This document shows, in pieces, positions 25,864 through 34,483 of a stretch of 64,000 bases of DNA. Under the pieces are notes generated by a model. That model had not been told where the DNA came from and searched no databases. It was given only the letters and a program-made list of their open reading frames with translations. The position numbers and the translations under genes were made by a program. The stretch is from Marinobacter santoriniensis NKSG1. Its GTDB lineage: Bacteria; Pseudomonadota; Gammaproteobacteria; Pseudomonadales; Oleiphilaceae. Numbering within the stretch: position 1 is the first letter of the stretch; every line of letters starts with the position of its first letter. Location: NCBI RefSeq assembly GCF_000347775.1, contig NZ_APAT01000005.1, positions 248,001 through 312,000 of the forward strand. The letters are read 5' to 3'.

Positions 25864-26940
25864 ATGGGACAAGCCTCGGAAGAACCCAGTGGTATGCAAC
25901 CGACCATACCTCCGCTCGACCCTCACCGCGTTTCACTGATTGAAAAGGAAGGGTTGAGGGTCAAACAACTGGAACCCATTGGTGTGGAGATCTATGGCGC
26001 CGATGTTCGCTCCAGGCTTCCCGAACCTGTCATCGAGGCGTTGGAAGTGGAAATGGCGAACCGGGGATTCATCGTTTTTAAACATCAGACGGATCTCACG
26101 CCCGATGAACTGATCAATGCCAGCAAATGGTGGGGCGACCACGAAATCCATTCGACTCACGGCGTCCACCCGGCGACGCCGGGAAGGAACCGGCACATCT
26201 TCCGCTGTTCCAATGATGCGCGCCAGGGAATCCTCGGTGTTGGCCCGCAATGGCACAATGACGGCAGCTTCGAAGCAGCGACCTTCTCGCACAGCGCCTA
26301 TTACATGGCCCGGGCGCCGGAGCATGGTGGCGGAACCCATTTCGCGCACCAGGGCGCTGCCTTCGATGCCCTGCCAAAGGAAAAACAGGCATTCTGGGAA
26401 CGTCTCGTGTCTGTTAACTCCGCTTCCAGCGTCACGCATCCTCTCGTGCACACCCACCCGATCTCCGGGCGCAAAAGTGTATGGCTCCATCTGGGGATGA
26501 CCGGTGCCGTTATCGAGAGGCTCCCGGAGGAGGGGGTTCCTATCGATGAGCTGAAGCAACAGTCGGCAACGGCCGACAAGTTTCGTCTGCTGAACGCGGA
26601 CGAAATGAAGGCCCTGTTCAACGACTATAACGACCTGCTGAACGAGTCCTTCGATCGGGGGTACGGAATAAAGTACCACTACGATACCGGGGATCTGCTC
26701 TATATCGATAACTGGGCGGTCGCTCACAGGGCGTCGCCGGAAGCGCATATGCCGGCCGAACAGCAAGGGCTGAGGATTATGGATCGCGTGACGATCAAGG
26801 CACCGCAGGATCTGGCGCCGCACTTTGGTCTGCCGCAATATATCAATATGGCGGGCCCCCATCCCTTCAATAAAGATGGCGTCTGGCAAGCCGGTGGTGT
26901 GGGATTCCGCTGGAAAGACGACATCCGCATGCAAAACTGA
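25864..26940 (+). CDS. TauD/TfdA-family Fe(II)/2-oxoglutarate dioxygenase
   Basis: 358-residue cytosolic dioxygenase. The facial triad is visible: HxD in PQWHNDGSF (about residue 126) and the distal His in NWAVAHRAS (about 286), with a following basic residue (RIMDRV) likely to bind 2-oxoglutarate. The spacing between HxD and the distal His fits TauD/TfdA enzymes acting on small carboxylates, sulfonates or aromatic ethers. No transporter or sulfonate gene is adjacent, so the substrate cannot be inferred. AAGGTGA precedes the ATG. Confidence 0.85.
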   Translation: MGQASEEPSGMQPTIPPLDPHRVSLIEKEGLRVKQLEPIGVEIYGADVRSRLPEPVIEALEVEMANRGFIVFKHQTDLTPDELINASKWWGDHEIHSTHGVHPATPGRNRHIFRCSNDARQGILGVGPQWHNDGSFEAATFSHSAYYMARAPEHGGGTHFAHQGAAFDALPKEKQAFWERLVSVNSASSVTHPLVHTHPISGRKSVWLHLGMTGAVIERLPEEGVPIDELKQQSATADKFRLLNADEMKALFNDYNDLLNESFDRGYGIKYHYDTGDLLYIDNWAVAHRASPEAHMPAEQQGLRIMDRVTIKAPQDLAPHFGLPQYINMAGPHPFNKDGVWQAGGVGFRWKDDIRMQN

Positions 26941-27029
26941 GTTGTCCGTGGTCGCGGACGAAATACAGGGTGAGGTCTGATATCCAGCCAATTCCTGCTA
27001 ATGTATGCGTTCCCTCAAGAGGATCTTTT

Positions 27030-27239
27030 ATGACAGAAATACCCCAAAAGAAGTCTGGTACCAGTGGCTATTCCTGGAAACTGTCTGCCGTTGCCGCCGT
27101 GGCGTCGGTGATTGGGGCCGTGTACACCTTTGGCGAGGTGTCACCGATCATCACTGGCTTGATTCTCCTCACCGCCGTTGGCTGGGGCTTTACCGCCAGA
27201 GACAACAAGCGAGGCGAGGAAGAAGATCAGCGCCAATAG
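27030..27239 (+). CDS. small two-segment membrane protein
   Basis: 69 residues. A short polar N-terminus (TEIPQKKSG) is followed by two hydrophobic segments (about 19-35 and 38-56) and an acidic/basic C-terminal tail (DNKRGEEEDQRQ). ATG at 27030 follows AGAGGA at good spacing; in-frame codons upstream are non-coding in character. I know no family. It stands alone between the dioxygenase and the M19-like lipoprotein. Confidence 0.6.
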   Translation: MTEIPQKKSGTSGYSWKLSAVAAVASVIGAVYTFGEVSPIITGLILLTAVGWGFTARDNKRGEEEDQRQ

Positions 27240-27500
27240 GCGCGTGCCCATCATTGTCCCCGTTGTTGTAAACCGCCATTTCCCCGCCTCTGCCTTAGCC
27301 GGATTGTTCGCCTCGTTGGCGAGCCACCACCCTGTCTACCGATTGGCCTAATGTGACGCAGTTCACATTTTAGGGCTGTGCTAAAAACGGGAGCCAGATC
27401 AGACCAACTGATCAAAAAAGGAACCCGGAGGGAGGTTCCTCAGGCTCAGGGAGTCAGTCTCGAACTCCCGAACTCCTACAAAAACAAGAAAGAGGCGACA

Positions 27501-29978
27501 ATGAAACACGGAATCCATCCTGTTATCAGGGCATGGCTGGTTGGCAGTGCCCTGGCGCTCAGTGCTTGCGGGGGCGGCTCTGACAGCCCACAGACCCCAT
27601 CCAATACCACCACCACGACGACATCGCCGGAGACCCCCTCGGGGCCCGTTGCGGGTGATACCGTCGAGCGAACCGTGGCCCCGCCCGATCGCTATCGGTT
27701 TGCCAACGGCTGTTATCAGTTGCAGCGGGGCGACCACTACCTGACCACCTCCGCCGATGGCAGTCAGTACACCACCACCGCGGATTCGGCCCAGGCCAGC
27801 GGTTTTTACCTGAAACCGACCGCGCTGGGGCGTTACCTTCTGCTCTCCGACTATCAGCGAGTGACCGGAGGGCAGGGCGACAAGACCCTGCTGGGCATCA
27901 GCGATCCCATGGGGGAATTCCTCGACGAATCCGGCAACTTTGTGGGTGAGGTGAGTTACCTGGTTGCGGGGCTGGGGGATATGGCCAACTTCTTCCTCGA
28001 TCCCGTTTCGCCGCTGGGCGATGCGGTCCGGGATATCGGCGAAAGCCTGGCACTGACCGGCGACCGCATCGGCGATGTCGACGTGAACCCGCAGCTTGGT
28101 CAGGTGCACGAGGCGAGTGACCTCGCCGTGTGGGAGCTGTTGCCCGCCCGGGAGGATCGCTTCCAGCTCTCCTCGCTGGTGACCGGGCTGCTGCTGACCG
28201 CGTCCGACCAGGGCCTGGGGCTGAGTTCCCCATCGCTCGCGGATGAGACCAGTGAGTTTCATCTGGTACCGGCCTCCGGCTGTGCCAGCTATCCCGAAGC
28301 GGAACTCAACGCCTCGGTTCCCGGCAAGGCGCCGGCGGTGTATCTCAAGGAAGTGGACCGCTTCAAAGGCATCCGGGGAATCGACAACGACGATATCTTT
28401 GGCTATGTCGACGCCCACAGCCATGTTTCCGCCTACGAATTCATCGGCGGCCGGGTCAACTACGGCGACCCGTTCCACAAGTTCGGCGTTGACCACGCGC
28501 TGGACGACTGCGCCGTCAACCACGGCCCGGAGGGCATGACCGGTATCGTTGAGCAGGTCACCAGCACGCTTGGGCCCCACGAAACCCAGGGCTGGCCCAC
28601 CTTCAACTACTGGCCCCGGCACGATTCCCTGCAACACCACCAGAGTTACTACCGCTGGATCGAGCGGGCCCATCTGGCGGGCATGAAGATCCTCGTGAAT
28701 CACCTGGTGCACAACGAACTTCTGTGCCAGATCAACCCGCAGAAGCAGAACGACTGCGACACCATGCCGGCCCTGGAGCTCCAGGCCCAGCGAATGCATG
28801 AAATGCAGGACTACATCGACGCCCAGAACGGCGGCCCGGGCAAGGGCTGGTTCCGCCTGGTTGAAAGCCCGGCCGAAGCCCGTGACGTGATCGCCGACGG
28901 CAAGCTGGCGGTGATCCTCGGCGTGGAAACCTCCAAGGTGTTCAACTGCGGCGAGTTCCAGGGCGTGGCTGAATGCACGCGAGAGCAGATCACCGAACGC
29001 CTGGACCGGCTCTACGGCATGGGCGTCCGCACCCTGTTCTCGGTGCACAAGTTCGACAACGCCTTCGGCGGCCATCTTCCGGATCTGAGCCAGGGAGTGG
29101 GTATTGGCCCCGTACTCTACGCCGGCAACCTGGCGGAAACCGGCCACCCCGTCGAGTTTGAAACCTGCCCGGCCGAGGCCGACGAATACAGCGGCCTGGA
29201 GCCGGACCAGAATCCCGAACCCCTGGGCCCGCTGGGTTTGATGGAGCAACTGCTGTTCCAGCTCGACTATCTGGGCGACCGCTTCCCGGAAACCCCGGAG
29301 GAATTCGCCGACTATGATCCCCGTGCCGGCACCGATCACCTGTGCAACCGCCGGGGCCTGAGCGATCTCGGTGAATTCCTGATCCAGGAACTGATGCGCC
29401 GGGGCATGATGATCGAGACCGATCACATCAGCCGCAAAGCCGCCGCCCGCATCCTCGAAATCACCGGTGCCCAGAGTTACCCGGTGATCAACAGCCACGG
29501 CGGCTGGGGCGGCACCGAACGCCTGCGGGACCGCATCGCGGCCCAGGGCGGCGTCTCAAGCTCCTTCGGCAGTGTCCGTGAGCATTGGGTGGACCAGCTG
29601 ACCCGCGATGGCGAACGCCCCCGGGATGACGCCTACAAGGTGGGTCCCTTCGGTGGCGCCGCCATGGCGTCAGACGTGAATGGCATTGCCTCCCTCGCGG
29701 GTAACCCCGGCACGCCGGACCAGGCCGCGGACCTCTATCCCTTCACGTCGGTGGATGGCCGGGTGGTGTTCGACGCCGAACGCACCGGCGACCGGGTGTT
29801 CAGCCTCTACGACGGCCGTGGCGTTGCCCATTACGGCCTCTATCCCGACCAGATTGAAGACATGATCCGCTTCAGCGATCGCCCGAAAGAGCAGGTGGAT
29901 GAAGCCGTGAACCAGCTGTTCACGTCGGCCGAAGCCTACCTGCGCATGTGGGAGCGCGTTGAGCTGGCGGCCCGCTGA
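27501..29978 (+). CDS. large lipoprotein with membrane-dipeptidase (M19-like) domain
   Basis: 825 residues. The signal peptide ends ALSAC (Cys23), followed by GGGSDS and a Thr/Ser/Pro-rich linker, as in envelope lipoproteins. The N-terminal third (to about 290) is unlike known enzymes. The C-terminal part resembles the M19/amidohydrolase fold: GYVDAHSHVS (metal HxH), ILGVETSK, MIETDHISRKAA (matching the M19 D-x-S-H region), VINSHGG and ASDVNG. At twice the size of typical renal-type dipeptidases it may be a related periplasmic hydrolase with an added binding domain. ATG at 27501 has GAAAGAGG upstream. The 261 bp before it hold a GGAACC/GGTTCC hairpin (27420-27439) of unknown role. Confidence 0.75.
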   Translation: MKHGIHPVIRAWLVGSALALSACGGGSDSPQTPSNTTTTTTSPETPSGPVAGDTVERTVAPPDRYRFANGCYQLQRGDHYLTTSADGSQYTTTADSAQASGFYLKPTALGRYLLLSDYQRVTGGQGDKTLLGISDPMGEFLDESGNFVGEVSYLVAGLGDMANFFLDPVSPLGDAVRDIGESLALTGDRIGDVDVNPQLGQVHEASDLAVWELLPAREDRFQLSSLVTGLLLTASDQGLGLSSPSLADETSEFHLVPASGCASYPEAELNASVPGKAPAVYLKEVDRFKGIRGIDNDDIFGYVDAHSHVSAYEFIGGRVNYGDPFHKFGVDHALDDCAVNHGPEGMTGIVEQVTSTLGPHETQGWPTFNYWPRHDSLQHHQSYYRWIERAHLAGMKILVNHLVHNELLCQINPQKQNDCDTMPALELQAQRMHEMQDYIDAQNGGPGKGWFRLVESPAEARDVIADGKLAVILGVETSKVFNCGEFQGVAECTREQITERLDRLYGMGVRTLFSVHKFDNAFGGHLPDLSQGVGIGPVLYAGNLAETGHPVEFETCPAEADEYSGLEPDQNPEPLGPLGLMEQLLFQLDYLGDRFPETPEEFADYDPRAGTDHLCNRRGLSDLGEFLIQELMRRGMMIETDHISRKAAARILEITGAQSYPVINSHGGWGGTERLRDRIAAQGGVSSSFGSVREHWVDQLTRDGERPRDDAYKVGPFGGAAMASDVNGIASLAGNPGTPDQAADLYPFTSVDGRVVFDAERTGDRVFSLYDGRGVAHYGLYPDQIEDMIRFSDRPKEQVDEAVNQLFTSAEAYLRMWERVELAAR

Positions 29979-30154
29979 GGCAAGGCACGAACGCTAAAGA
30001 GGGGCCCAGGGACGGGCCTGAACTCAGGTATGACTCAGTTTACTCCTGCAAAACAGCCGGGTTTGCCATTGCGCCAGGTCCGGGGATGCCGGAGCCCAAG
30101 CTTTTGCGGTCCGGATATTCAAAATCAACTTCTTCATCGGATAGCCCGGTTGAG

Positions 30155-30529
30155 TTATACCGCACCAAAAATCCATTCATGGATCAGACGCCCTGGCATC
30201 AGGGTACCGATCGCGGCTCCCACCACGCCGAAAAAGGCGCCTGCGGCATAGGCTTTGTGTCGACGGATATTGCCCTTCCGCGCGGCTGCGATGGACGCCA
30301 CCACGCAGATCAGTGTCCATATGGAGAGCAGGTGAATGGGGCTGTAGCCCCACAATACGTCCATCAGTCCGGTCAACCAGAATGACGACACGGCGACTAC
30401 CACCATGGCAATCATCCATGACCACCCAACGGCTCGATGGAGAGGGGTTCCCTTCTGACCGAGCAGTTGGGAGGTGCCGGCAAGCAGGGCCCACACGGCA
30501 GCAGAGAGATGAATATAGGTAGCCGTCAT
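30155..30529 (-). CDS. DUF2306 membrane protein
   Basis: 124 residues, four hydrophobic segments. The family pattern is visible: HLSAAVWALLAGTSQLL, HRAVGWSWM, SSFWLTGL, SPIHLLSIW and RRHKAYAAGAFFG, with conserved histidines facing the membrane as in small redox or ion membrane proteins. Function of the family is unknown. Its first 4 bp overlap the stop of the acetyltransferase gene upstream on the same strand, so the two are co-translated. Confidence 0.8.
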   Translation of the reverse strand: MTATYIHLSAAVWALLAGTSQLLGQKGTPLHRAVGWSWMIAMVVVAVSSFWLTGLMDVLWGYSPIHLLSIWTLICVVASIAAARKGNIRRHKAYAAGAFFGVVGAAIGTLMPGRLIHEWIFGAV

Positions 30530-31131
30530 AACTTCGCCTCGGTTCCGGACGAAAGCCTGCTCTTAAGCCGATGCCTGATATCCGGCCATTCGCTGGCAAT
30601 GATGCTGAAGCAGGCGGAATCCCGGGAGCGCCCGTTGGGCATCACCATGTGGGCCCTGAAAACGCCCTCGAAGGTGGCGCCCAGTCGCTGAATCGCGGCC
30701 CGGGACTGGACATTGAGCACATCCGTCAGAAACTCCACCCGCAGGCATTCCAGTTGCTCGAACGCATGCTCAAGGAGCAGCAACTTTGATTCCGTGTTGA
30801 TGCCGGTACGCTGGGCACTGGCGGACAACCAGGTGGATCCGATTTCCACGCGGCGATGGGGCGGGGTAATGGCCCGATAGCGGGTGGTTCCGACAACCCG
30901 CTCGGTGGGTTTGTGAACAATCACGAAGGGCAGATAAATGCCTTTGTCCTTGCCCTCCAACGCTTCCCGGATATAGCCCTCGGTTGCCTCCAGGCTGGCG
31001 GGCACGATGGTGAGATCCGAGTTCCAGAGCTCACCGTCCGAGGCGGCGGCAAACAGCGCGTCGCGGTGTGAGGGTTTCAGGGGTTCGAGCCGGACAAGCT
31101 GCCCTTCGAGTGTGACGGGTGATACGTCCAT
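30526..31131 (-). CDS. GNAT acetyltransferase, RimJ/RimL type
   Basis: 201 residues with the RimJ/RimL-type GNAT plan: LEGQLVRLEPLKPSHRDAL at the start, EIGSTWLSASAQRTGINTESK as the acetyl-CoA-binding strand and loop (R/Q-x2-G-x-G/N variant), and NVQSRAAIQRLGATFEG near the end. It would N-acetylate a protein terminus or small amine. It overlaps the DUF2306 gene by 4 bp. Confidence 0.85.
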   Translation of the reverse strand: MDVSPVTLEGQLVRLEPLKPSHRDALFAAASDGELWNSDLTIVPASLEATEGYIREALEGKDKGIYLPFVIVHKPTERVVGTTRYRAITPPHRRVEIGSTWLSASAQRTGINTESKLLLLEHAFEQLECLRVEFLTDVLNVQSRAAIQRLGATFEGVFRAHMVMPNGRSRDSACFSIIASEWPDIRHRLKSRLSSGTEAKL

Positions 31132-31152
31132 GTGATGTCCTGTTTTGATCCG

Positions 31153-31518
31153 TCAGATCCAGACGTCATTCTCGGCGGTCTGGCTGGAAGTTTCCTCGCC
31201 GGTATTCACCACTCCGCGGGGTTCGATCAGCAATACCTTGGCCTCGTGCTCCGCGTAGGGCTTGTGTTCAACGCCTTTCGGCACAACGTACATTTCGCCC
31301 TCAGACAGTGTGACCTGGCCATCCCGGAAATCGATTCTCAGGATGCCTTCGAGAACGATGAAGGTCTCGTCCGTGTCCTTGTGATCGTGCCAGACAAAGT
31401 CGCCCTGCAGTTTCACGACCTTGAACTGGTAGTCATTCATCTCTGCGATCACCTTGGGTGACCACTGCTCGTCAAAAAGGCCGAGCTTGTTTTTAAAATT
31501 GATCGCCTGGTAGTTCAT
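31153..31518 (-). CDS. cupin-domain protein
   Basis: 121-residue single cupin. Motif 1 reads FVWHDHKDTDETFIVLEG (two His and a Glu for metal), motif 2 GEMYVVPKGVEHKP (His). The complete ligand set makes a metal-binding cupin likely. ATG at 31518 is chosen because residues before it in frame have no cupin character and belong to the gap and the next gene's antisense. The substrate is unknown; family members include dioxygenases and sugar isomerases. Confidence 0.8.
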   Translation of the reverse strand: MNYQAINFKNKLGLFDEQWSPKVIAEMNDYQFKVVKLQGDFVWHDHKDTDETFIVLEGILRIDFRDGQVTLSEGEMYVVPKGVEHKPYAEHEAKVLLIEPRGVVNTGEETSSQTAENDVWI

Positions 31519-31558
31519 GGGAGTTCCGGTTGAATAGGGGATGTGCCGGTGGTTCCGG

Positions 31559-31822
31559 TTAGTCGCCAAAGATAATATCGCCAAGCAGGTCCGCCGAGCT
31601 ATAGTCGTTGTACTCCTCCTCGATGATCTGTGCTTTACGCTCTTCAAACGACCGGGCCATGGATTCGTCGCCGTGCTTGCGCCAGGCGTCCGCCATGTCC
31701 TGATTGACCTTGATCGCATTCTCGGTTGCATCGTAGTGGCTTGTTGCACAGCCCTGGAGCTGCATTGCCAGCAAGAAAAGGCAGGCCAGCAAAGGTTTGT
31801 TAAGGACATCCTTGTTGTTCAT
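31559..31822 (-). CDS. small lipoprotein
   Basis: 87 residues. The signal sequence ends in LQGC (Cys25), followed by a short helical mature part (AIKVNQDMADAWRKHGDESMARSFEERKAQI begins as quoted in part) with an acidic tail. No domain is recognised. It is probably anchored in the outer membrane. It lies between the cupin and a GNAT gene on the same strand. Confidence 0.65.
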   Translation of the reverse strand: MNNKDVLNKPLLACLFLLAMQLQGCATSHYDATENAIKVNQDMADAWRKHGDESMARSFEERKAQIIEEEYNDYSSADLLGDIIFGD

Positions 31823-31860
31823 TTATCTCTCTCGTTTTTCATAAGAATGAGTGCAGAGCG

Positions 31861-32280
31861 TTATCTTTCAAACACATGCTGCTGTTTCAAAAGCTCAAAG
31901 CCAAGTGCCTCATAAAACCGATGGCTGGGCTCCCGCTCTGAATTGCAGCGAACCCGGAGTTTCATGCCCTCGGCTTCCGCCCATGCGGTTGCCTTCTGAA
32001 CCAGTCCGCTTCCGATCTTTGCCCGCCGACAATCTGGCTTCACCACCAGGCCGCCGATTTCGATAAACGGTGGCACCCCGACCCGTAATGCGGCGAAGGC
32101 GTGCAGCCAGCCGGCAATCGCCCCATCCATTTCCGCAACCCACACCCGATGACCGTCCGTTTGAAGGAGGTGGGTAAAGTGGGATAGGGCAGAGGAGGTG
32201 CTCCGAGCTTCGGGAGAGAAGCTGGTGCCCAAGCGGGTGATTGCAGTCGCGTCTTCAGCGGTGGCAGGTCGGATATTCAC
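31861..32280 (-). CDS. GNAT acetyltransferase
   Basis: 139 residues, minimal GNAT fold: MNIRPATAEDATAITRL at the start, then VWVAEMDGAIAGWLHAF, the acetyl-CoA-binding motif VVKPDCRRAKIGSGLVQKA (a Q/R-x2-G-x-G variant) and SHRFYEALGFE. The substrate cannot be told. It starts about 20 bp after the stop of the monooxygenase-like gene on the same strand. Confidence 0.85.
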   Translation of the reverse strand: MNIRPATAEDATAITRLGTSFSPEARSTSSALSHFTHLLQTDGHRVWVAEMDGAIAGWLHAFAALRVGVPPFIEIGGLVVKPDCRRAKIGSGLVQKATAWAEAEGMKLRVRCNSEREPSHRFYEALGFELLKQQHVFER

Positions 32281-32301
32281 ATGGACCTCATCAGGTGGGA
32301 G

Positions 32302-32619
32302 TTAAATCCCATAGTCCCGTTCGACTTTGGCGATTCGGACTTTGAAGGTTGAGTACCACTGTTCATGCCCGAGGCGCTGGGCTTCGCGATGCTCGGCGTT
32401 GCGCTTCCAGTTTTTGATAGCGTCGAGGCTTTCCCAGTAGGAGACGGTAATGCCTAATCCCTCTCGGACTGATTCGATACCCAGAAACCCAGGCTGGTCA
32501 GTTGCCAATTCAACCATGCGGTCTGCCATTTCAGCGTAGCCGTGATCGCCTTCGGTGCGGTGGTTGCTGAAGATGACGGCGTAGTAGGGTGGTTCAGGGG
32601 TTTGGGCGATATCAGACAT
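32302..32619 (-). CDS. antibiotic biosynthesis monooxygenase-type (ABM) protein
   Basis: 105 residues matching a single ferredoxin-like ABM domain: YYAVIFSNHRTEGDHGYAE, PGFLGIESVREGLGITVSYW and WKRNAEHREAQRLGHEQWY. Proteins of this length form dimers and act as small oxygenases, haem-degrading enzymes or non-enzymatic stress proteins. The haem-ligand pattern of IsdG is not evident. Confidence 0.8.
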   Translation of the reverse strand: MSDIAQTPEPPYYAVIFSNHRTEGDHGYAEMADRMVELATDQPGFLGIESVREGLGITVSYWESLDAIKNWKRNAEHREAQRLGHEQWYSTFKVRIAKVERDYGI

Positions 32620-32657
32620 AGATTTTTTTCTGGTTTAACACCATGCGAAACGGCCGG

Positions 32658-33131
32658 TTAAATATTCTCCAAGCGACTATCACTGCACCATACTTGCTCA
32701 TCGCCGTGTAGGGAGTTGTAGACTATTCGAACCGAGAATTCTTGATCCAGGTTTTGGAACTTCTCTGAGTCTTCTGCAGGGAAAGCGATTTTTGCCAATG
32801 TGATTACTTCGCCTGCCGCCATAACACTTTTCTGCCCCAAATTGGTGATAGAGGAACTATAGCGGATTTCATTCTTGTTAAGGATTTCCTTTAAATATTC
32901 CCCAAGAGGCTTGTCTTCGATTGGTTGTAAGTTCAAAAAATATTGAACTTTCTCAAAATAAGCCGGACCGTTTCCCTTGTTTGTTATCGAATAAGAGTAC
33001 TCAGTTGGACTTTCATTCTCATGGCCAACGATCGTGGGAGACTGCCCAAGTCTGTTATTGCGGCGAGTCTCATAAATGCTATAAGCTGAAGTCACCAAAG
33101 CCAGTGCTGAAATAATTAAACTCGTTTCCAT
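32658..33131 (-). CDS. single-pass membrane protein of unknown function
   Basis: 157 residues. One N-terminal membrane segment (about 4-20) is followed by a predicted immunoglobulin-like or beta-rich cytoplasmic or periplasmic domain (SYSITNKGNGPAYFEKVQYF). ATG at 33131 is preferred over an in-frame GTG two codons earlier. Codon use is AT-rich compared with the genes around it. It is the rightmost-read member of a four-gene minus-strand islet. No named family recognised. Confidence 0.6.
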   Translation of the reverse strand: METSLIISALALVTSAYSIYETRRNNRLGQSPTIVGHENESPTEYSYSITNKGNGPAYFEKVQYFLNLQPIEDKPLGEYLKEILNKNEIRYSSSITNLGQKSVMAAGEVITLAKIAFPAEDSEKFQNLDQEFSVRIVYNSLHGDEQVWCSDSRLENI

Positions 33132-33169
33132 AATCACCTATATTTAAATCTGGCAGAAGCGGCGGGGTG

Positions 33170-33469
33170 TCATAATCGATCCTTGCCTGAATTCGTTGTA
33201 TTTTTCCCCCTGATGTTGTCGAAGGTTGCCTCTACAATTTGACGCCCACCTTCACCCATACCGCTGTACATGCCATGCAGAAAGTTCAATGTATTTTTCG
33301 CAGCTCCAGTAAATATCCACTGCACATTGTTAAAGCTACATTCATTCAACTCTACTGGCCCAGTACCACCAAACTCGAGAGCACAGTTATCAAAGGTGCA
33401 TGCCGTAAAGCTATTGTTGTCGAGCTGAACCGTGCCGCCACGGTAGCTGTTAGCAATATTCTTAATCAC
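33170..33469 (-). CDS. small beta-repeat protein of unknown function
   Basis: 99 residues. Its centre has short beta-helix-like repeats with recurring N/C-x-F pattern (NSFTACTFDNCALEF, ECSFNNVQWIF), reminiscent of pentapeptide-repeat folds but not a canonical A(D/N)LxX series. Its start overlaps the upstream gene's stop by 8 bp, so it is co-translated with the two-segment membrane protein. AT-rich, within the islet. Confidence 0.55.
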   Translation of the reverse strand: MIKNIANSYRGGTVQLDNNSFTACTFDNCALEFGGTGPVELNECSFNNVQWIFTGAAKNTLNFLHGMYSGMGEGGRQIVEATFDNIRGKNTTNSGKDRL

Positions 33470-33767
33470 TTTTCACCTCAAAGGAAATGCCGGTTGATTG
33501 TGGCTGTTCACCGAGATTCGACGCCATCATAAAATTTGCTTCATCGGCATAGTCACTTGGTGCATACAGCACCTTATGATTGAAATTGAGCGTCAGAAAA
33601 AACATGACTATGAGAACAGAGGGGAAGGACACGAGAAATACGATTATCCAAATTTCGTGCCCCTCTGAAACTGCAGCCAACGCGAACGTGCACATAATCT
33701 CAGTTATGCCCGCAAATATCGCAATTATGGTTAAAGGGTTTGTGACCTTTCTAAATTTTTCTAGCAT
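33462..33767 (-). CDS. two-segment membrane protein of unknown function
   Basis: 101 residues: short basic N-terminus (MLEKFRKVTNP), two membrane segments (about 11-33 and 41-62), then a conserved-looking cytoplasmic tail containing LNFNHKVLYAPSDYADEANF. ATG at 33767 is chosen because GGAGGG precedes it. The longer in-frame extension to 33911 crosses a hairpin and the end of the neighbouring gene. The tail may bind or recruit the partner encoded by the overlapping downstream gene (inference). Confidence 0.6.
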   Translation of the reverse strand: MLEKFRKVTNPLTIIAIFAGITEIMCTFALAAVSEGHEIWIIVFLVSFPSVLIVMFFLTLNFNHKVLYAPSDYADEANFMMASNLGEQPQSTGISFEVKSD

Positions 33768-33810
33768 CAGCCCTCCAATTAGTCTCATAAAGCTAGGGGC
33801 TTGGGTAAAC

Positions 33811-33830
33811 CGCTGGGACGGAACCCAGCG
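33811..33830 (-). terminator. hairpin between the SEC-C gene and the rest of the islet
   Basis: CGCTGGG-acggaa-CCCAGCG is a perfect 7-bp stem with a 6-base loop, 27 bp past the stop of the SEC-C gene and about 45 bp before the next start on the same strand. No clear U-run follows. It may be a weak terminator or a repeat unit; it does not match the attC consensus. Confidence 0.35.
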
Positions 33831-33856
33831 TATTGCCAGTTTGGGCCATCCACTGC

Positions 33857-34429
33857 CTAAATGCCGCGTCCACAACAACGCTTGTACCGTTCGCCACTTC
33901 CACACGGACATGGTGCATTCCTTGTCAGAGTATCTGGCGCTGGGCGATACGGATAGTAGTTCTTGGGATTCATCGACTGCTCGACTGATTGATTCAAAAT
34001 CAAGTTGACGTCTGGCGCTTCTTTTTCATCCATCTGCATCAAGGTTTGAATGGCTAAAAGTACAAAAGTCAGCCAGGCTACCAACTCGGTTGAGTTCTTG
34101 GGGATAAAGCGAGCTATTGCACCTAAACTAGGCGCTTTTGATTGAATTTCTGAGGCTATCTCATCAGCCTCTTTCTCACTTGCAACGGCTGATTGGAGTA
34201 TTTCAGACAGAACCTTAAGCTGTTCTGTAGTTCTCGAGGGAGCCGACAGGACCTCTATCACACTACCAGTAATGTTAAATACACCATCTAAAACACTTCC
34301 CATTCCTCCGCATCGAGGGCATGGTCCCGATTTGTTTCCGTGTAGATGGATGTTGCGACAATTTTCAAAAGAAAATCCAGAGGGGAATGCGGCACCACAT
34401 GTGTCACAAAAGGCTGGGATATTTACCAT
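33857..34429 (-). CDS. SEC-C motif protein with N-terminal zinc finger
   Basis: 190 residues. The N-terminus has two CxxC pairs (FCDTCGAAF and PCPRCGG) separated by a His-rich stretch, forming a zinc ribbon. A helical middle carries one possible membrane segment (LVAWLTFVLLAIQTLM, about residues 115-131). The C-terminus ends in a classic SEC-C zinc motif, NAPCPCGSGERYKRCCGRG. SEC-C tags are found on SecA and on many unrelated, often defence- or stress-linked proteins. Function unknown. AT-rich first gene of the islet. Confidence 0.7.
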   Translation of the reverse strand: MVNIPAFCDTCGAAFPSGFSFENCRNIHLHGNKSGPCPRCGGMGSVLDGVFNITGSVIEVLSAPSRTTEQLKVLSEILQSAVASEKEADEIASEIQSKAPSLGAIARFIPKNSTELVAWLTFVLLAIQTLMQMDEKEAPDVNLILNQSVEQSMNPKNYYPYRPAPDTLTRNAPCPCGSGERYKRCCGRGI

Positions 34430-34483
34430 GACTTTTCTCGATACATTCAGCAGCAGTTAGTAGCCTGCTGCATAATTACAGAT

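Noticed and set aside
27420..27439. GGAACC / GGTTCC hairpin as a regulatory element of the M19-like gene
   Set aside because: The stem is only 6 bp, lies about 60 bp before the start and lacks a U-run. It is too weak to call.
27399..29498. Long open frame of about 700 codons on the strand opposite the M19-like lipoprotein
   Set aside because: It lies antisense to a gene with clear motifs and has the biased composition of a shadow frame in GC-rich DNA. Similar long shadows opposite 37956-39581, 50595-52583 and 53405-55012 were rejected for the same reason.
33768..33911. N-terminal extension of the two-segment membrane protein
   Set aside because: It runs through a hairpin and into the neighbouring gene and has no helical or signal features. 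The internal ATG at 33767 has a strong ribosome-binding site.
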